Positions 7,665 to 17,278 are shown, numbered from the stretch's first letter. The stretch: DNA of 50,303 nt from Clostridia bacterium (GCA_017442155.1 JAFSAU010000025.1:1-50303), one strand, 5' to 3'. Notes: a model not told the origin generated them from the letters alone. A program made the numbers and translations.

Positions 7665-10600
7665 TTATTTGCAGATGCGGTGCATAATAACTGCTGCCTC
7701 TGCTCTCGTTGTGTTGCCAAGCGGATTTACTGTTCCATCGCCGTTTCCTACTATAATTCCTCCTGCCGTCATTGCTGCTACATCTGCCGCGGCATATTCT
7801 GCAATGGATCCTCCATCCGTAAAGGCTGCGAGGGAAGCTGTATCTCCTCCGGCATCAAGCTTTGACACAAGACGCATTGCTCTGGCACAGATGACCATCA
7901 GGTCCTGTCGGGAAATCGGCGTTTCCGGTCCGTACGTCCCATCACCCATCCCTTTAAACAGGCCGAGTGCCTTACCGATTCCAATTTCCTTGGCATAATA
8001 AGCATCCTCCCCGACATCCGTAAAGTTTTCCACCGCGGTGTAGGAACGGAGATCCAGTGCGCGAATCAGGAACATGGCAAAATCTCCGCGGGTAATGTTT
8101 TCACCGGGGGCAAAAATTCCCTTCCCCTTACTGTTTACCACACCGTCTCTTTCCAATGCTGCAATCTGTTCTTTTGCCCAACTGTACGAATCAATATCTG
8201 TAAAGGATGTCATCCGGACCATTTCGTCCGTGATAGCTTCCGACGGTGTCAGCTTATAAAATACAGCCTGCCCCGGGGTAAGCTCCAGTTCCAGCGTGTC
8301 TTTGGCGGAAATTTCTGCCGCTTCTCCTCCTGCATACAGTATACCCGTAAAGCCGTTGACATTCACGCGGCCGTTTTCGCTTGTAAGCGGTATGCTCACC
8401 TTTGTTGCCTGGTCTATATAGCAGTTGACAGCAAAAACATACAGTTCCCCGTCCACAAGGAAAATCCGCCAGGCACAGTCCGTACCCGTATATCCGCTGA
8501 AGAAAGGGTATTTCTTATTCACGAAGCAATCAAACATTATGTCTGCTTCCTTCTCGCTCCATGCCTGTACCGCTTCTCCGACCGGCGCATCCTCTACCGG
8601 AAGACCGGAACCAGGGTCGGTAACGTCAAAGGCGTAAAAGCCGGTAGACTTTGCACCTGCAAAGAAACCTTGGTAAATCCAGCTACGAAGCACGTCCGGC
8701 GTCGGGAAATATCCCTGCCAGGTAGACATCTGGGTAATCATCATCAGGCTGTCATTATTATAGCTTGCTTCTACCGCACGGGGAAACTCCGTCAGAATCT
8801 TTCCTCCGTTATCCCCCTTGGGATAAATATCCAGATTCATAATGTCCGTCCGTTTCTGAATCGGCTCAAAGATAAACTTTGCGTCTGTAATGAATACGGG
8901 GTGTACAGGGTCAATCGCACGGATTTCCTTGTAGGAGTTGAAAATATCGTCATCCACCTGCAGAGTGCGCTGTGTACCGCCGTAAGGCTCATCAATAATC
9001 GCATAGGCAAACACAGCCGGATGGTCCTTTATGGCGTTTACCACACGTTTTGTTCTTTCGATGTTCGTTTCGGAACCGGCGGCCGTCCCATCCGGATAAA
9101 GGCTGACAAGTGCTTTCATTCCGTTTGCATGAATCGCGTCCAGCTTTCCTTCGATTGTTCCGACCTCTGCATGGGAATTCCAGGTCTGTACCACATTAAC
9201 ACCGATTTCTGCCACACGGGCCAGCTTTTCTTCCGGCACATGATAGCCGATTACAGGATTCAGCGGTTCGCCGTCTACAATGTATACACCTTCCTTATTC
9301 AGCACCGCCGGTCTGTCGTATTTATAGACAGGTGTCGCAAGCGTATTCAGAGCCACACCATTTCCGTCACAGAAAACGGCCTCTACCGTATATTCTTTCT
9401 CCTTCTCTGCCATTGCTGAAACAGGGAAATAGTATTTGGTTTCACCGCCGGAAATATCTGCACCCTTTTTTTCGTGCAGAACGGTTTCTCCGTCCTTCAG
9501 CGCAAAATCCACGGTATGTCCTGCAATTGTCCCATACGCCGCCTCGCTTATTTTTGCGGTAGCAATTCCTTCTGTGAGGTCACTGTAATAGAAGAAGTCA
9601 TTCGTATCCAGGTACTCACGGCTGACCATACGGAGGGAAATATCATCTACGAAGCAGGTACCCTGCCGGAACCAGCGAATCCATATTTTAATCGTTGTCG
9701 TTCCTGCAGGCGGTACAAACTTCCACGCACGGACACGCCATTCGCCGTATGTAAGCTCCTTCATAAAACTGGGGGCTGTTTCAAATGCAATCTTATTTTC
9801 GTCGGTAGTGACTTCGCTGCTGTAGTAATGTAATTCCGGCATAAGACCATAGCTCGCATAGTTTTCTTTTATATTCAGTGCCATACTGAGCTGATACACA
9901 CAACCCGGCGTTACATTTACAATCTGCTGTACATAGGGACTTGTGGAAGAGGAATCCGAAGAAAGCACCAGCGAGCGGCTTCCGTTATATACCGTTTCAG
10001 TGGTAATCGCCTTGTTCCAGGTTGTCCCTGAAATTTCCCAGCCGGCCGCACCTTCTCCGTCCATCTCTTCTATACCGCCGTTTACAAATAAATCTGCTGT
10101 TCCCGGTACAGTATCACGAAGTTCCATGTTTTCCGGAATGGCATCCGTATTTTTTACGCCACGGAATGAGATGCCGTCCCACAAAAGGCGTTTCGTTGTC
10201 TTTGTCCGGAGCCACAGCTGTACGCTCTTGGTTTCATACGGTGCCGTCAGCATAAATTCAAAGGGCTGCCAGACATCCGCGGCTTTGATTTCAATGGGAA
10301 CCTCGCGTTCTGTAATGGTTCCGGTTTCTCCTCTCCACACAATGCGGACAGAAGCCGTACCCGTTCCTCCGACAACACGTATATTTCCGGTGAATTTGTA
10401 CTCGTGGCAGGGGCGTAAATTAGGGACACCCTGATACAAGAAGGTACCGGTGGTGTCTGTCGTCACATTTGCCGCCACAGCAATTCTTCCGTCTACCGCG
10501 GCCTCTGCTGTACAGTCTATTGTACCGCCGGTTTGCTTCAGTTGCCAGCCCACAGGCTTATTGTTGGAGCCCACCATTTCAAAATCACCGTTGTTTAAAA

Positions 10601-11243
10601 GCTCAATGGAGTTTTCCTCTGTATACGACACCTCCGGTGCATCCGGATAAATTTTTACAAGCGGATAGCTTTCCGGCAACGGTTCGCGCACAGTGCCCTC
10701 TGCCATTTCTCCCATAAGGGTTACGCTATCCCAAAGGAATTCTGCTTCTTCACTGCTTCCCTGATAGCGAAGCAAAATTCTGGCATATGCCGCCCCCTGC
10801 GGCGGAATCAGACTAAAGGAATTCTCCGCCCATTTTCCTGTAGAAATGTTGTTGCAGATATACGTTTCCTCACCGATAGCTTTTTTATTCGCATCCAGAA
10901 ATTCCAGCTTGATACGGGCTGACGAGGAAGTTCCCTTCACCATATACACCCAGGCCCCCAGAGTATAGGTGCAGGTGTCTACAATTCCGGAAATTGTCTG
11001 ATTTACATATACAGGAGAGGCAGATTTATAATGCAGTGCATACTGCCCGTCCTGTACCGTAGCATCACTTATATTCATACCCAGTGTATCGCCGTTATAG
11101 CTCCACCCATACAGAGTTCCGTTCTGTTTCAGGACCTCGAAATCACCGTTTATCACCAGGTTCTGCTGTGATGCTGCCGGCACAGATATGCCGGTGAGCA
11201 GCAGAGTACATATGCAAAAGGCCGCTACTAATTTTTGAATCAT
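7665..11243 (-). CDS. SLH-anchored multidomain glycosidase-like surface protein
   Basis: The 1192-residue protein has a signal peptide (MIQKLVAAFCICTLLLTGIS). Three carbohydrate-binding-like beta-sandwich domains follow (about 27-180, 210-365, 385-540, each opening NGDFE or NGGIEE). A TIM-barrel-like region (about 650-940) carries VFAYAIIDEPYGG, with Glu752 as candidate acid/base. Three C-terminal SLH repeats (about 1008-1192) tether it to the cell wall. Barrel and flanks align throughout with the 903-residue downstream protein, so the two arose by duplication; only this copy is anchored. As in its paralogue, the barrel's usual second Glu is replaced by Gln (MMITQMSTW). The ribosome site AAGGAAGGG precedes ATG at 11243. 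The stop codon is one base from the next gene's start, implying translational coupling. Confidence 0.85.
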   Translation of the reverse strand: MIQKLVAAFCICTLLLTGISVPAASQQNLVINGDFEVLKQNGTLYGWSYNGDTLGMNISDATVQDGQYALHYKSASPVYVNQTISGIVDTCTYTLGAWVYMVKGTSSSARIKLEFLDANKKAIGEETYICNNISTGKWAENSFSLIPPQGAAYARILLRYQGSSEEAEFLWDSVTLMGEMAEGTVREPLPESYPLVKIYPDAPEVSYTEENSIELLNNGDFEMVGSNNKPVGWQLKQTGGTIDCTAEAAVDGRIAVAANVTTDTTGTFLYQGVPNLRPCHEYKFTGNIRVVGGTGTASVRIVWRGETGTITEREVPIEIKAADVWQPFEFMLTAPYETKSVQLWLRTKTTKRLLWDGISFRGVKNTDAIPENMELRDTVPGTADLFVNGGIEEMDGEGAAGWEISGTTWNKAITTETVYNGSRSLVLSSDSSSTSPYVQQIVNVTPGCVYQLSMALNIKENYASYGLMPELHYYSSEVTTDENKIAFETAPSFMKELTYGEWRVRAWKFVPPAGTTTIKIWIRWFRQGTCFVDDISLRMVSREYLDTNDFFYYSDLTEGIATAKISEAAYGTIAGHTVDFALKDGETVLHEKKGADISGGETKYYFPVSAMAEKEKEYTVEAVFCDGNGVALNTLATPVYKYDRPAVLNKEGVYIVDGEPLNPVIGYHVPEEKLARVAEIGVNVVQTWNSHAEVGTIEGKLDAIHANGMKALVSLYPDGTAAGSETNIERTKRVVNAIKDHPAVFAYAIIDEPYGGTQRTLQVDDDIFNSYKEIRAIDPVHPVFITDAKFIFEPIQKRTDIMNLDIYPKGDNGGKILTEFPRAVEASYNNDSLMMITQMSTWQGYFPTPDVLRSWIYQGFFAGAKSTGFYAFDVTDPGSGLPVEDAPVGEAVQAWSEKEADIMFDCFVNKKYPFFSGYTGTDCAWRIFLVDGELYVFAVNCYIDQATKVSIPLTSENGRVNVNGFTGILYAGGEAAEISAKDTLELELTPGQAVFYKLTPSEAITDEMVRMTSFTDIDSYSWAKEQIAALERDGVVNSKGKGIFAPGENITRGDFAMFLIRALDLRSYTAVENFTDVGEDAYYAKEIGIGKALGLFKGMGDGTYGPETPISRQDLMVICARAMRLVSKLDAGGDTASLAAFTDGGSIAEYAAADVAAMTAGGIIVGNGDGTVNPLGNTTRAEAAVIMHRICK

Positions 11244-11270
11244 ATATTGTTCCCTTCCTTATTATTAAGA

Positions 11271-12800
11271 TCAAGACGCTTTCGATGTGAAGGTGCAGGC
11301 TGCCGTTTTTCCAAGTGATTTCATGCCGAGCGCAGAATCCCAGAGAAATGCCTTGACTTCATACGTCGTAGCAGGCTTTATGCAACCATCCGCAACCAAT
11401 GCATCTCCATCCGGAACGCGTGTCGCTGCATTTTGCGGTCTTAAATAAAAAGCATCTGCTTCTGCCGACAAGTCTTTTACACTTCCATGTGAACCGTCAA
11501 AATAGTACGGATAAAAATGGGCCAGCTTTTTTTCTCCGTTTACTGTTTCATATATTCCGAAATAGAATATCGGGATATTTACTTTTGTATAAACGACAGA
11601 ACGCAGCTCATCCCCGGTTGCAGAATAAATGTCTCCGCCTACCACATTCAAATTCGTCAGGGCAAGGTTTTTAATTACATAACCCGATATATTTGTAATT
11701 GCCTCCTGTACTCCAAAGGAAATGTACGCTTCTCCGACCATCTCTCTTAATTCCACATTATCAAGACGTATTTCTACAGCACTTGATACATTCTTCTTAA
11801 AACGGATGTAAGGAAAATTTGTAGTATCAAATGCTTCCGGCGTCGTGAAGGCAAATTCACGGTGCCTCCATGCAGAAGAGGTATACCCCAGAGCAAACTG
11901 CGGATATGTATCTGTTGTAGCGGTATCTCCGTCAAGCAAAATGATATCCACTGCCAAAGCCTTATTTTCGGGTACATAACAATCAAATGCCAGAATATAC
12001 GTTGTGTCCGCCTTCAGTCTGTTCTTCAGCGACTGGCAGATATTCGTTGCCGAAGCCGCGCTTGCCGGAAATGCAAAATGCGTACTCTGGTCAAGTCTCT
12101 TTTTCGCCGTATCGTCTGTATAATCCGAAATCTGTTCCGTAAAGTCAAAATCGGTAGTACCGGTATACCAGCCATAGCCCGCCGATTCATTTTCAAAATC
12201 CCCGTTGTTTATCAGATTGGAGCCGGCGATCGGCACGGAAGTGACATTTTTAGTTACGGCAACACTGTCCAGCTTGAACGTCAACTCTTCTCCGACCGTT
12301 TCATTGCAGTAAATCTGCAGGAAATTGTTTGTGCTTGTTTTGTCATACGTTTCCGGTACAGTAAAGTTCTCCGTCAGCGTTTTCCATTCTGAAGAGGCAC
12401 TGCCCCGTCTGTCATTGTCACTATACGCCTCGCCTGCAAAATAGGTTCTGAACCATACGGGATTTGACCCGCTTGTGGCAATATAGCTGAATGTGACGGT
12501 GTAAGTCGCACCTGCTTCCAGTTCTTCACCTACATAGTACCGGACTCCGGGTCGGTATACGCCGTTCGCCGTTGCAGCATCAAAACACAGATACCCGCTT
12601 CCGTCAGCACCACCGTCCGCTTTCAACACGGCTGAAAGGTCAGATACACCGTTAGGTGTCCAGCCGGTCAAGTCCCCCTCAAAGCTACCGTTTAAGAGAA
12701 GATTTGCATCTGCCGCCGATACGGCAAGAATACCGCATACGCCCAGCACAAGGCCCAGACACACCGTCATGGCCAACAGTTTTGTTCTTGTTTTTACCAT
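11271..12800 (-). CDS. Secreted protein with two carbohydrate-binding-like domains
   Basis: The 509-residue protein has a signal peptide (residues 1-30, cleavage near VSAADA). Two NGSFE/NGDFE-type beta-sandwich domains follow (about 33-190 and 195-350), then a C-terminal domain of about 140 residues ending VKAFLWDSALGMKSLGKTA. No catalytic module is visible, so it is probably a glycan-binding accessory protein. It is first in the leftward operon, with a consensus promoter and an AAGGAGG ribosome site; the next gene starts 27 bases after its stop. The K-x-F-x-W-(5)-MK-x-LG ending recurs at the C terminus of the 1339-residue protein (21042-25061) and may be a shared surface-protein terminal domain. 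Confidence 0.8.
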   Translation of the reverse strand: MVKTRTKLLAMTVCLGLVLGVCGILAVSAADANLLLNGSFEGDLTGWTPNGVSDLSAVLKADGGADGSGYLCFDAATANGVYRPGVRYYVGEELEAGATYTVTFSYIATSGSNPVWFRTYFAGEAYSDNDRRGSASSEWKTLTENFTVPETYDKTSTNNFLQIYCNETVGEELTFKLDSVAVTKNVTSVPIAGSNLINNGDFENESAGYGWYTGTTDFDFTEQISDYTDDTAKKRLDQSTHFAFPASAASATNICQSLKNRLKADTTYILAFDCYVPENKALAVDIILLDGDTATTDTYPQFALGYTSSAWRHREFAFTTPEAFDTTNFPYIRFKKNVSSAVEIRLDNVELREMVGEAYISFGVQEAITNISGYVIKNLALTNLNVVGGDIYSATGDELRSVVYTKVNIPIFYFGIYETVNGEKKLAHFYPYYFDGSHGSVKDLSAEADAFYLRPQNAATRVPDGDALVADGCIKPATTYEVKAFLWDSALGMKSLGKTAACTFTSKAS

Positions 12801-12867
12801 TGGAATTCCTCCTTGAAATTTTAAAAATTTTTCTGCACTATTTACTTTTCGTGCAGCTTATGTTACT

Positions 12868-12896
12868 ATTATAGTATAAGGCTCGATGTAAATCAA
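12868..12896 (-). promoter_or_regulatory. Sigma-A promoter of the surface-glycan operon
   Basis: On the minus strand, TTGATT (plus 12891-12896) and TATAAT (plus 12868-12873) are 17 bases apart. It lies between the operon and the divergent AraC regulator, which probably acts here. Confidence 0.85.
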
Positions 12897-12947
12897 TACG
12901 TTCAAAGACCCAAAAATATCAGATTCAGACCATAAGGAGGAAAAAAC

Positions 12948-13856
12948 ATGAAGGAAAAACGTTTGAAAGTACCTCTTTCATCCATTTTTGACGTGACTGC
13001 ACTGATTTCCGTATACTATGCAGAATATAGTTCTGCGCCGAATTTACGGGAACATACTCTGGATTGCTGGCAGATTTACTATCAGGTAAGACACAAAATG
13101 GATTTAAGAGTGAACGACACACTGTACACTCTGTCCGAAGGAGATTCCGTTTTTGTGGCTCCCGGGGCCATTCGGCAGGTCCGGAATGCACACGGACGAA
13201 ATGACTGTCTGGTCTGCAGTTTTGATTGCACTTCCTCCTATATGGAGGTGTTCCGGAATCACTGTATTGTTCTGACGGAGGAGGAGAAGGATCTGCTTAC
13301 AAAAATTGTCTATCTCGGACTGCAATGTACCGAAAGAATCCAGGGTCCGGTTCGCCACGGCTTTGTTCCGAAGGATTCCACTCCGCCGGAAATGCTTTCT
13401 TTTTTCAAATCGTATCTGGAAATGTTTCTGGGGCTTGTGTATAATCGCCTGCAAGGGAATTTGAAGGAAATCAATTATATTGACAGCAGGCTTGACACCC
13501 GGTATTCTATTCTGGTATCCAGAATGAAGGAATACCTTTCGGAGCATCTGCACGAAAACGTGAATATAGATGATCTTGCTAACGAGTTCTTTATGTCGCC
13601 CACGCATTTAAAACGGGTGTTCAAGCAAGTAACCGACCGCAGTATAATGGCCTATTTCTCGGAACTCAAAATCAAAGAGGCCAAAAATCTGATTCGTAAA
13701 AATGAACTATCCTTCCGGGAAATTTCCGAACTTCTTTCCTACAGCTCTCCCTCTCATTTTTCCGATGTATTCCGGCGTCATACGGGGCAAACCCCTTCCG
13801 CTTATCAAAAATCGCACCAGATCCCCAAACCCCACAGCTTCCGGAATCTGGAATAA
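12948..13856 (+). CDS. AraC-family transcriptional regulator
   Basis: The 302-residue protein has an N-terminal cupin-like sensing half (about 1-170; GDSVFVAPGAIRQV is the typical cupin strand) and a C-terminal pair of AraC helix-turn-helix motifs (about 195-295: VNIDDLANEFFMSPTHLKRV, then SFREISELLSYSSPSHFSDV). Such regulators usually sense a sugar or glycan fragment and activate neighbouring genes. It is transcribed away from the SLH/glycosidase-like operon across a 147-base shared promoter region, so control of that operon is likely. The ribosome site AAGGAGG sits seven bases before the ATG. Confidence 0.9.
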   Translation: MKEKRLKVPLSSIFDVTALISVYYAEYSSAPNLREHTLDCWQIYYQVRHKMDLRVNDTLYTLSEGDSVFVAPGAIRQVRNAHGRNDCLVCSFDCTSSYMEVFRNHCIVLTEEEKDLLTKIVYLGLQCTERIQGPVRHGFVPKDSTPPEMLSFFKSYLEMFLGLVYNRLQGNLKEINYIDSRLDTRYSILVSRMKEYLSEHLHENVNIDDLANEFFMSPTHLKRVFKQVTDRSIMAYFSELKIKEAKNLIRKNELSFREISELLSYSSPSHFSDVFRRHTGQTPSAYQKSHQIPKPHSFRNLE

Positions 13857-13860
13857 AATA

Positions 13861-13905
13861 AAAAGCTTTTCAATGCACCGTTCCGGCTTTGAAAAGCTTT
13901 CTGTT
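13861..13905. terminator. Bidirectional terminator between convergent genes
   Basis: AAAAGCTTTTCAA (13861-13873) pairs with TTGAAAAGCTTT (13889-13900) between the AraC gene and the convergent EamA transporter gene. A T-rich run follows on the plus strand. Confidence 0.8.
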
Positions 13906-14787
13906 TTATTGTTTTTCTGACGATAGTACAGGCAACTGAGAAAGTATGATTCCGGCAAACATAATTATGCATCCCAGGATTTCCCGCGCCGTAAAACTCT
14001 CTCCCATAAAAAGCCAGCCGCCCAGAAATCCAAAAACAGATTCCAGACTGCATATGAGTGCCGCTGACGTAGGATCCGTGTCCTTTTGCGCCACCATCTG
14101 CAACGTATATCCCACGCCGCTGGAAAAAAACGCCAGGTACAGGAGAGATCCGGCTGCCCCCGTAATCTGGTCTATACTGACCGATTCGAACATAACGGCC
14201 GCCCCAAGTGATAAAATACCCGTTACATAAAATTGAATACTTGCCATTTTTACACAGTCAGCACCGGAGGCAAAATAGTCAATTACCATGAAATGAATCG
14301 CCCAGAACACTGTACTGATTAAAACGATCCCATCTGCTTTTTCAAGCGTAAAGCGGCCACTGTCCATACATAGAAAGAATAGTCCCCCAATGGCCAACGC
14401 AACACTCAGCCAGGTGATAAAAGAAGTCTTTCGCCCGAAAAACAAGCCAAACAAAGGAACCAACACTACATATAATGCCGCAATAAAGCTTGCCTTTCCT
14501 ACACTTGCCTCCATGAGACCCGTCTGCAAAAGAATGGATGCAACAAAAAAAGCCACACCGCAGCATATACCGCCCAGAACCGGCCATTTTTGTTTTTTCC
14601 GCCCCGGTCTCCTGTCACGGAATACAATCAGCGGCAAAAGCACCGTACCGCCCAGGAGATTCCGGATACCGGTAAAAAGGAACGGGCCGCAATGCTCCAT
14701 CCCCAGGCTTTGTGCTACAAAAGCAAGCCCCCATACCAATGCCACAACAAGGCATAAACCGTTCGCCCGTATTTTTCTTATGTTCAT
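13906..14787 (-). CDS. EamA/DMT-superfamily transporter
   Basis: The 293-residue membrane protein has about ten hydrophobic helices in two EamA halves. The second half contains the typical AALICSLESVFGFLGGWLFM-type segment, which matches the family's conserved SLEPVFA region. Members export or import amino acids, nucleotide-related compounds or other metabolites; the substrate is not predictable. The start ATG at 14787 opens MNIRKIRANGLCLVVALVWG. It converges on the AraC regulator and shares its terminator. It has no evident functional partner: the gene to its right reads the other way. Confidence 0.88.
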   Translation of the reverse strand: MNIRKIRANGLCLVVALVWGLAFVAQSLGMEHCGPFLFTGIRNLLGGTVLLPLIVFRDRRPGRKKQKWPVLGGICCGVAFFVASILLQTGLMEASVGKASFIAALYVVLVPLFGLFFGRKTSFITWLSVALAIGGLFFLCMDSGRFTLEKADGIVLISTVFWAIHFMVIDYFASGADCVKMASIQFYVTGILSLGAAVMFESVSIDQITGAAGSLLYLAFFSSGVGYTLQMVAQKDTDPTSAALICSLESVFGFLGGWLFMGESFTAREILGCIIMFAGIILSQLPVLSSEKQ

Positions 14788-15070
14788 TATTCCAGATTCC
14801 TTCCGCTTTTTTACAGTATAAAATCAGTGAACGATTCAGATGAATCTCGCGATATACTCCCTTCGTTCGTTTCGTTTTTAATGAAACCATTATATCACCA
14901 CCGGACCTTTTTCTGCAATAGTGTCCGGGACCGAAAACTTTCAGATTCGGACCATTTCCCGTAAATTCTTTCAACGAATGTCCCATATTGCAATCCGTCT
15001 GTTTTTCCTCTTAATCCGTTCTTCCTTTTTTCGTTTTTTTATGCTATACTGATAAAAAAGGAGGTCTTGT

Positions 15071-16312
15071 ATGAAAATTTTAAACTTTGGTTCCTGCAAT
15101 ATTGATTTTGTGTACAGTGTACCGCATATTGTCAATGCCGGAGAAACACTGTCGGCCGATGCCCTCCGTTTATTTCCCGGCGGCAAGGGACTGAATCAGT
15201 CCATCGCGCTTGCACGGTCAGGTGCTACAGTCTATCATGCCGGCTGTATTGGGAACGACGGCGAAATGCTCCACAAAATCCTTCAGGGAAGCGGTGTCGA
15301 TACCTCTTTCCTGAAGACCCTGGAAACTAAAAACGGACACGCCATCATCCAGGTGGACAAAACCGGCGAAAACAGTATTTTTGTTTATCCGGGTACAAAC
15401 AGTATGCTGGATACAGACTATATTAACTCTGTTTTGGATTTCTTTTCCAAAGGCGATATGCTCCTTCTGCAAAACGAAACCAACAACATCCCCTATATGA
15501 TTGAGGAAGCATATAGACGAGGCCTTCGGACCGTTTTTAATCCTTCGCCCTTTTCAGAGACATTGCGGAAAATAAACCTGCATCATATCTTCTGCCTTAT
15601 TCTGAATGAAACAGAAGCCAGAGGATTTACGGGGACAGAAAATCCGAGAGAATGCCTTGCGTATTTACGCGCTCTGTATCCGGATCTCCGGATCGTGTTA
15701 ACCTTGGGAAAAGAAGGATGTATTTATTCTGACGGGGAAACAGATACCTCTCATCCCGCTTTTTCCGTAAACACCGTGGACACTACTGCCGCCGGCGATA
15801 CGTTTACCGGGTATTTTGTTTCTGCAATTGCCGCCGGGAAAACACCTGCCGAGGCTATCTGTACCGCCAGTGCCGCCGCGGCTCTGGCAGTATCCCGGAT
15901 GGGTGCCGCCCCCTCCATACCACTTATGCAGGAAGTCTCGGAAGTACTTTCTATCCTTCCTCTTTGCGATGCAGAAACCCGGAAAAACGGGGCACGTCGT
16001 AAAATCCGGAATTATCTTGCAGAAAATCTACAGGGCGCCTGCCTGGAGGAGCTGGCTGAAAGGCTCGGCTATTCCACCTCCTACGCAGGTACGTATGCAA
16101 AGGAAATTATGGGGGAATCCTTTTCCTCTCTCCTGCAAAAGGAACGGTGTGCACTGGCCGCAAAGCTACTTTCGGGCACTGATATGTCTATCGGCGAAAT
16201 CATACGCACAACCGGTTATGAAAACGAAAGCTTTTTCCGCGAAAAATTCAGGGGGATCTACGGAAAATCACCTTTGGAATACAGAAAAATCAAATCGGAG
16301 GAAACGAAATGA
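15071..16312 (+). CDS. PfkB-family (ribokinase-like) sugar kinase fused to an AraC-type DNA-binding domain
   Basis: Residues 1-300 form a ribokinase-type kinase. GGKGLNQSIALARSGA is the substrate-side signature and DTTAAGDTFTGYF carries the anion hole and catalytic Asp of PfkB kinases. Residues about 310-405 form an AraC-type double helix-turn-helix (CLEELAERLGYSTSYAGTYA, then SIGEIIRTTGYENESFFREK, closing GKSPLEYRK). Ordinary ribokinases are about 300 residues and lack this tail. The fusion suggests a sugar-sensing regulator that is also, or was, a kinase. Its stop overlaps the next start (ATGA), coupling it to a nucleoside hydrolase that could supply ribose. An AAGGAGG ribosome site precedes the ATG, and an extended -10 box TGCTATACT lies just upstream (about 15041-15049). 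Confidence 0.9.
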   Translation: MKILNFGSCNIDFVYSVPHIVNAGETLSADALRLFPGGKGLNQSIALARSGATVYHAGCIGNDGEMLHKILQGSGVDTSFLKTLETKNGHAIIQVDKTGENSIFVYPGTNSMLDTDYINSVLDFFSKGDMLLLQNETNNIPYMIEEAYRRGLRTVFNPSPFSETLRKINLHHIFCLILNETEARGFTGTENPRECLAYLRALYPDLRIVLTLGKEGCIYSDGETDTSHPAFSVNTVDTTAAGDTFTGYFVSAIAAGKTPAEAICTASAAAALAVSRMGAAPSIPLMQEVSEVLSILPLCDAETRKNGARRKIRNYLAENLQGACLEELAERLGYSTSYAGTYAKEIMGESFSSLLQKERCALAAKLLSGTDMSIGEIIRTTGYENESFFREKFRGIYGKSPLEYRKIKSEETK

Positions 16313-17220
16313 ACAAAGAACAGTTACTACGGAATCTGGAAGTCCCGGCCCACCCCGTCGATGTCATCCTGGATACGGATGCATTTAACGAAATTGATGA
16401 TCAGTATGCCATCGCCTATCTCCTGAGAAACGGCGACAAGCTCCGTACAAAAGCCATATACGCCGCTCCTTTTTTCAACGAAAAGGTGTCGTCGCCGGCT
16501 GAAGGCATGGAAAAAAGCTACGGGGAAATTCAAAGACTTTTAAAGCTTTTAGGAAAGGATACGGCTGTTTATAAAGGCTCAATGCAATATTTATTGAGCG
16601 ATAAAACACCCGTCATATCACCTGCTTCACTGGATCTTGCCGAACGGGCAAATCAATATTCTCCCGAAAATCCCTTGTATGTCGTTGCCATCGGTGCAAT
16701 TACAAATGTAGCATCCGCCATTCTTTTAAATCCTGCCGTCCGGGAAAATACGGTGGTCGTCTGGCTGGGCGGACACGCTCTGCATTATCATGACAGCAAT
16801 GAATTCAATATGCGCCAGGATATTGGGGCGGCAAGAATTGTTTTCGGATGCGGCGTTCCGCTGGTACAGCTTCCCTGTCAGGGCGTTGTCAGTGCCTTTA
16901 CAATTTCAATGCCGGAGCTGGAATGTTGGTTTAAAGGGAAAAATGCGCTTTCCGACTATCTGACCGATATCACCCTGCACGAAATGGAAAGAAGGGGGGC
17001 CGGAAATTACTGGGCCAAACCATTGTGGGATGTAACCGCAGTTGCATGGCTTCTTAACACAAATAACCGCTTTATGCTTTCGAGAACTGTTACTGCACCG
17101 CTTCCCTCCTTCGATAACCTGTACACGCAAAAACCGGCTCACCATCCCATGCAATATATTTATCTTATCCACAAACCTGCGCTGATGCAGGATCTGATTA
17201 AAAAAATGACAGAAAATTGA
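16309..17220 (+). CDS. Nucleoside hydrolase (inosine-uridine preferring family)
   Basis: The 303-residue protein carries the calcium-binding motif DTDAFNEIDDQYA (from Asp22), which matches the DTDPGxDDA signature of nucleoside N-ribohydrolases with an altered centre. VVAIGAITNVASAI and a late LWDVTAVAWL supply further family elements. It would cleave a ribonucleoside into base and ribose. The overlapping upstream ribokinase could then phosphorylate ribose, a plausible nucleoside salvage pair. The start overlaps the kinase stop by four bases. The PG of the usual motif is replaced by AFNE, so substrate preference may differ from classical IunH. Confidence 0.88.
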   Translation: MNKEQLLRNLEVPAHPVDVILDTDAFNEIDDQYAIAYLLRNGDKLRTKAIYAAPFFNEKVSSPAEGMEKSYGEIQRLLKLLGKDTAVYKGSMQYLLSDKTPVISPASLDLAERANQYSPENPLYVVAIGAITNVASAILLNPAVRENTVVVWLGGHALHYHDSNEFNMRQDIGAARIVFGCGVPLVQLPCQGVVSAFTISMPELECWFKGKNALSDYLTDITLHEMERRGAGNYWAKPLWDVTAVAWLLNTNNRFMLSRTVTAPLPSFDNLYTQKPAHHPMQYIYLIHKPALMQDLIKKMTEN

Positions 17221-17230
17221 GAGAAAATGA

Positions 17231-17268
17231 GGCCTGTGACAAATCAATTTTGTCGCAGGCCTTTTTTA
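17231..17268 (+). terminator. Intrinsic terminator of the kinase/nucleoside hydrolase operon
   Basis: GGCCTGTGACAAA and TTTGTCGCAGGCC form a 13-bp stem with one G-T pair, followed by TTTTTT. Confidence 0.9.
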
Positions 17269-17278
17269 TTCCCTTTGC

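Noticed and set aside
8670..9419. A 249-codon plus-strand open frame
   Set aside because: It is antisense to the 1192-residue surface protein and lacks a ribosome site and known domains.
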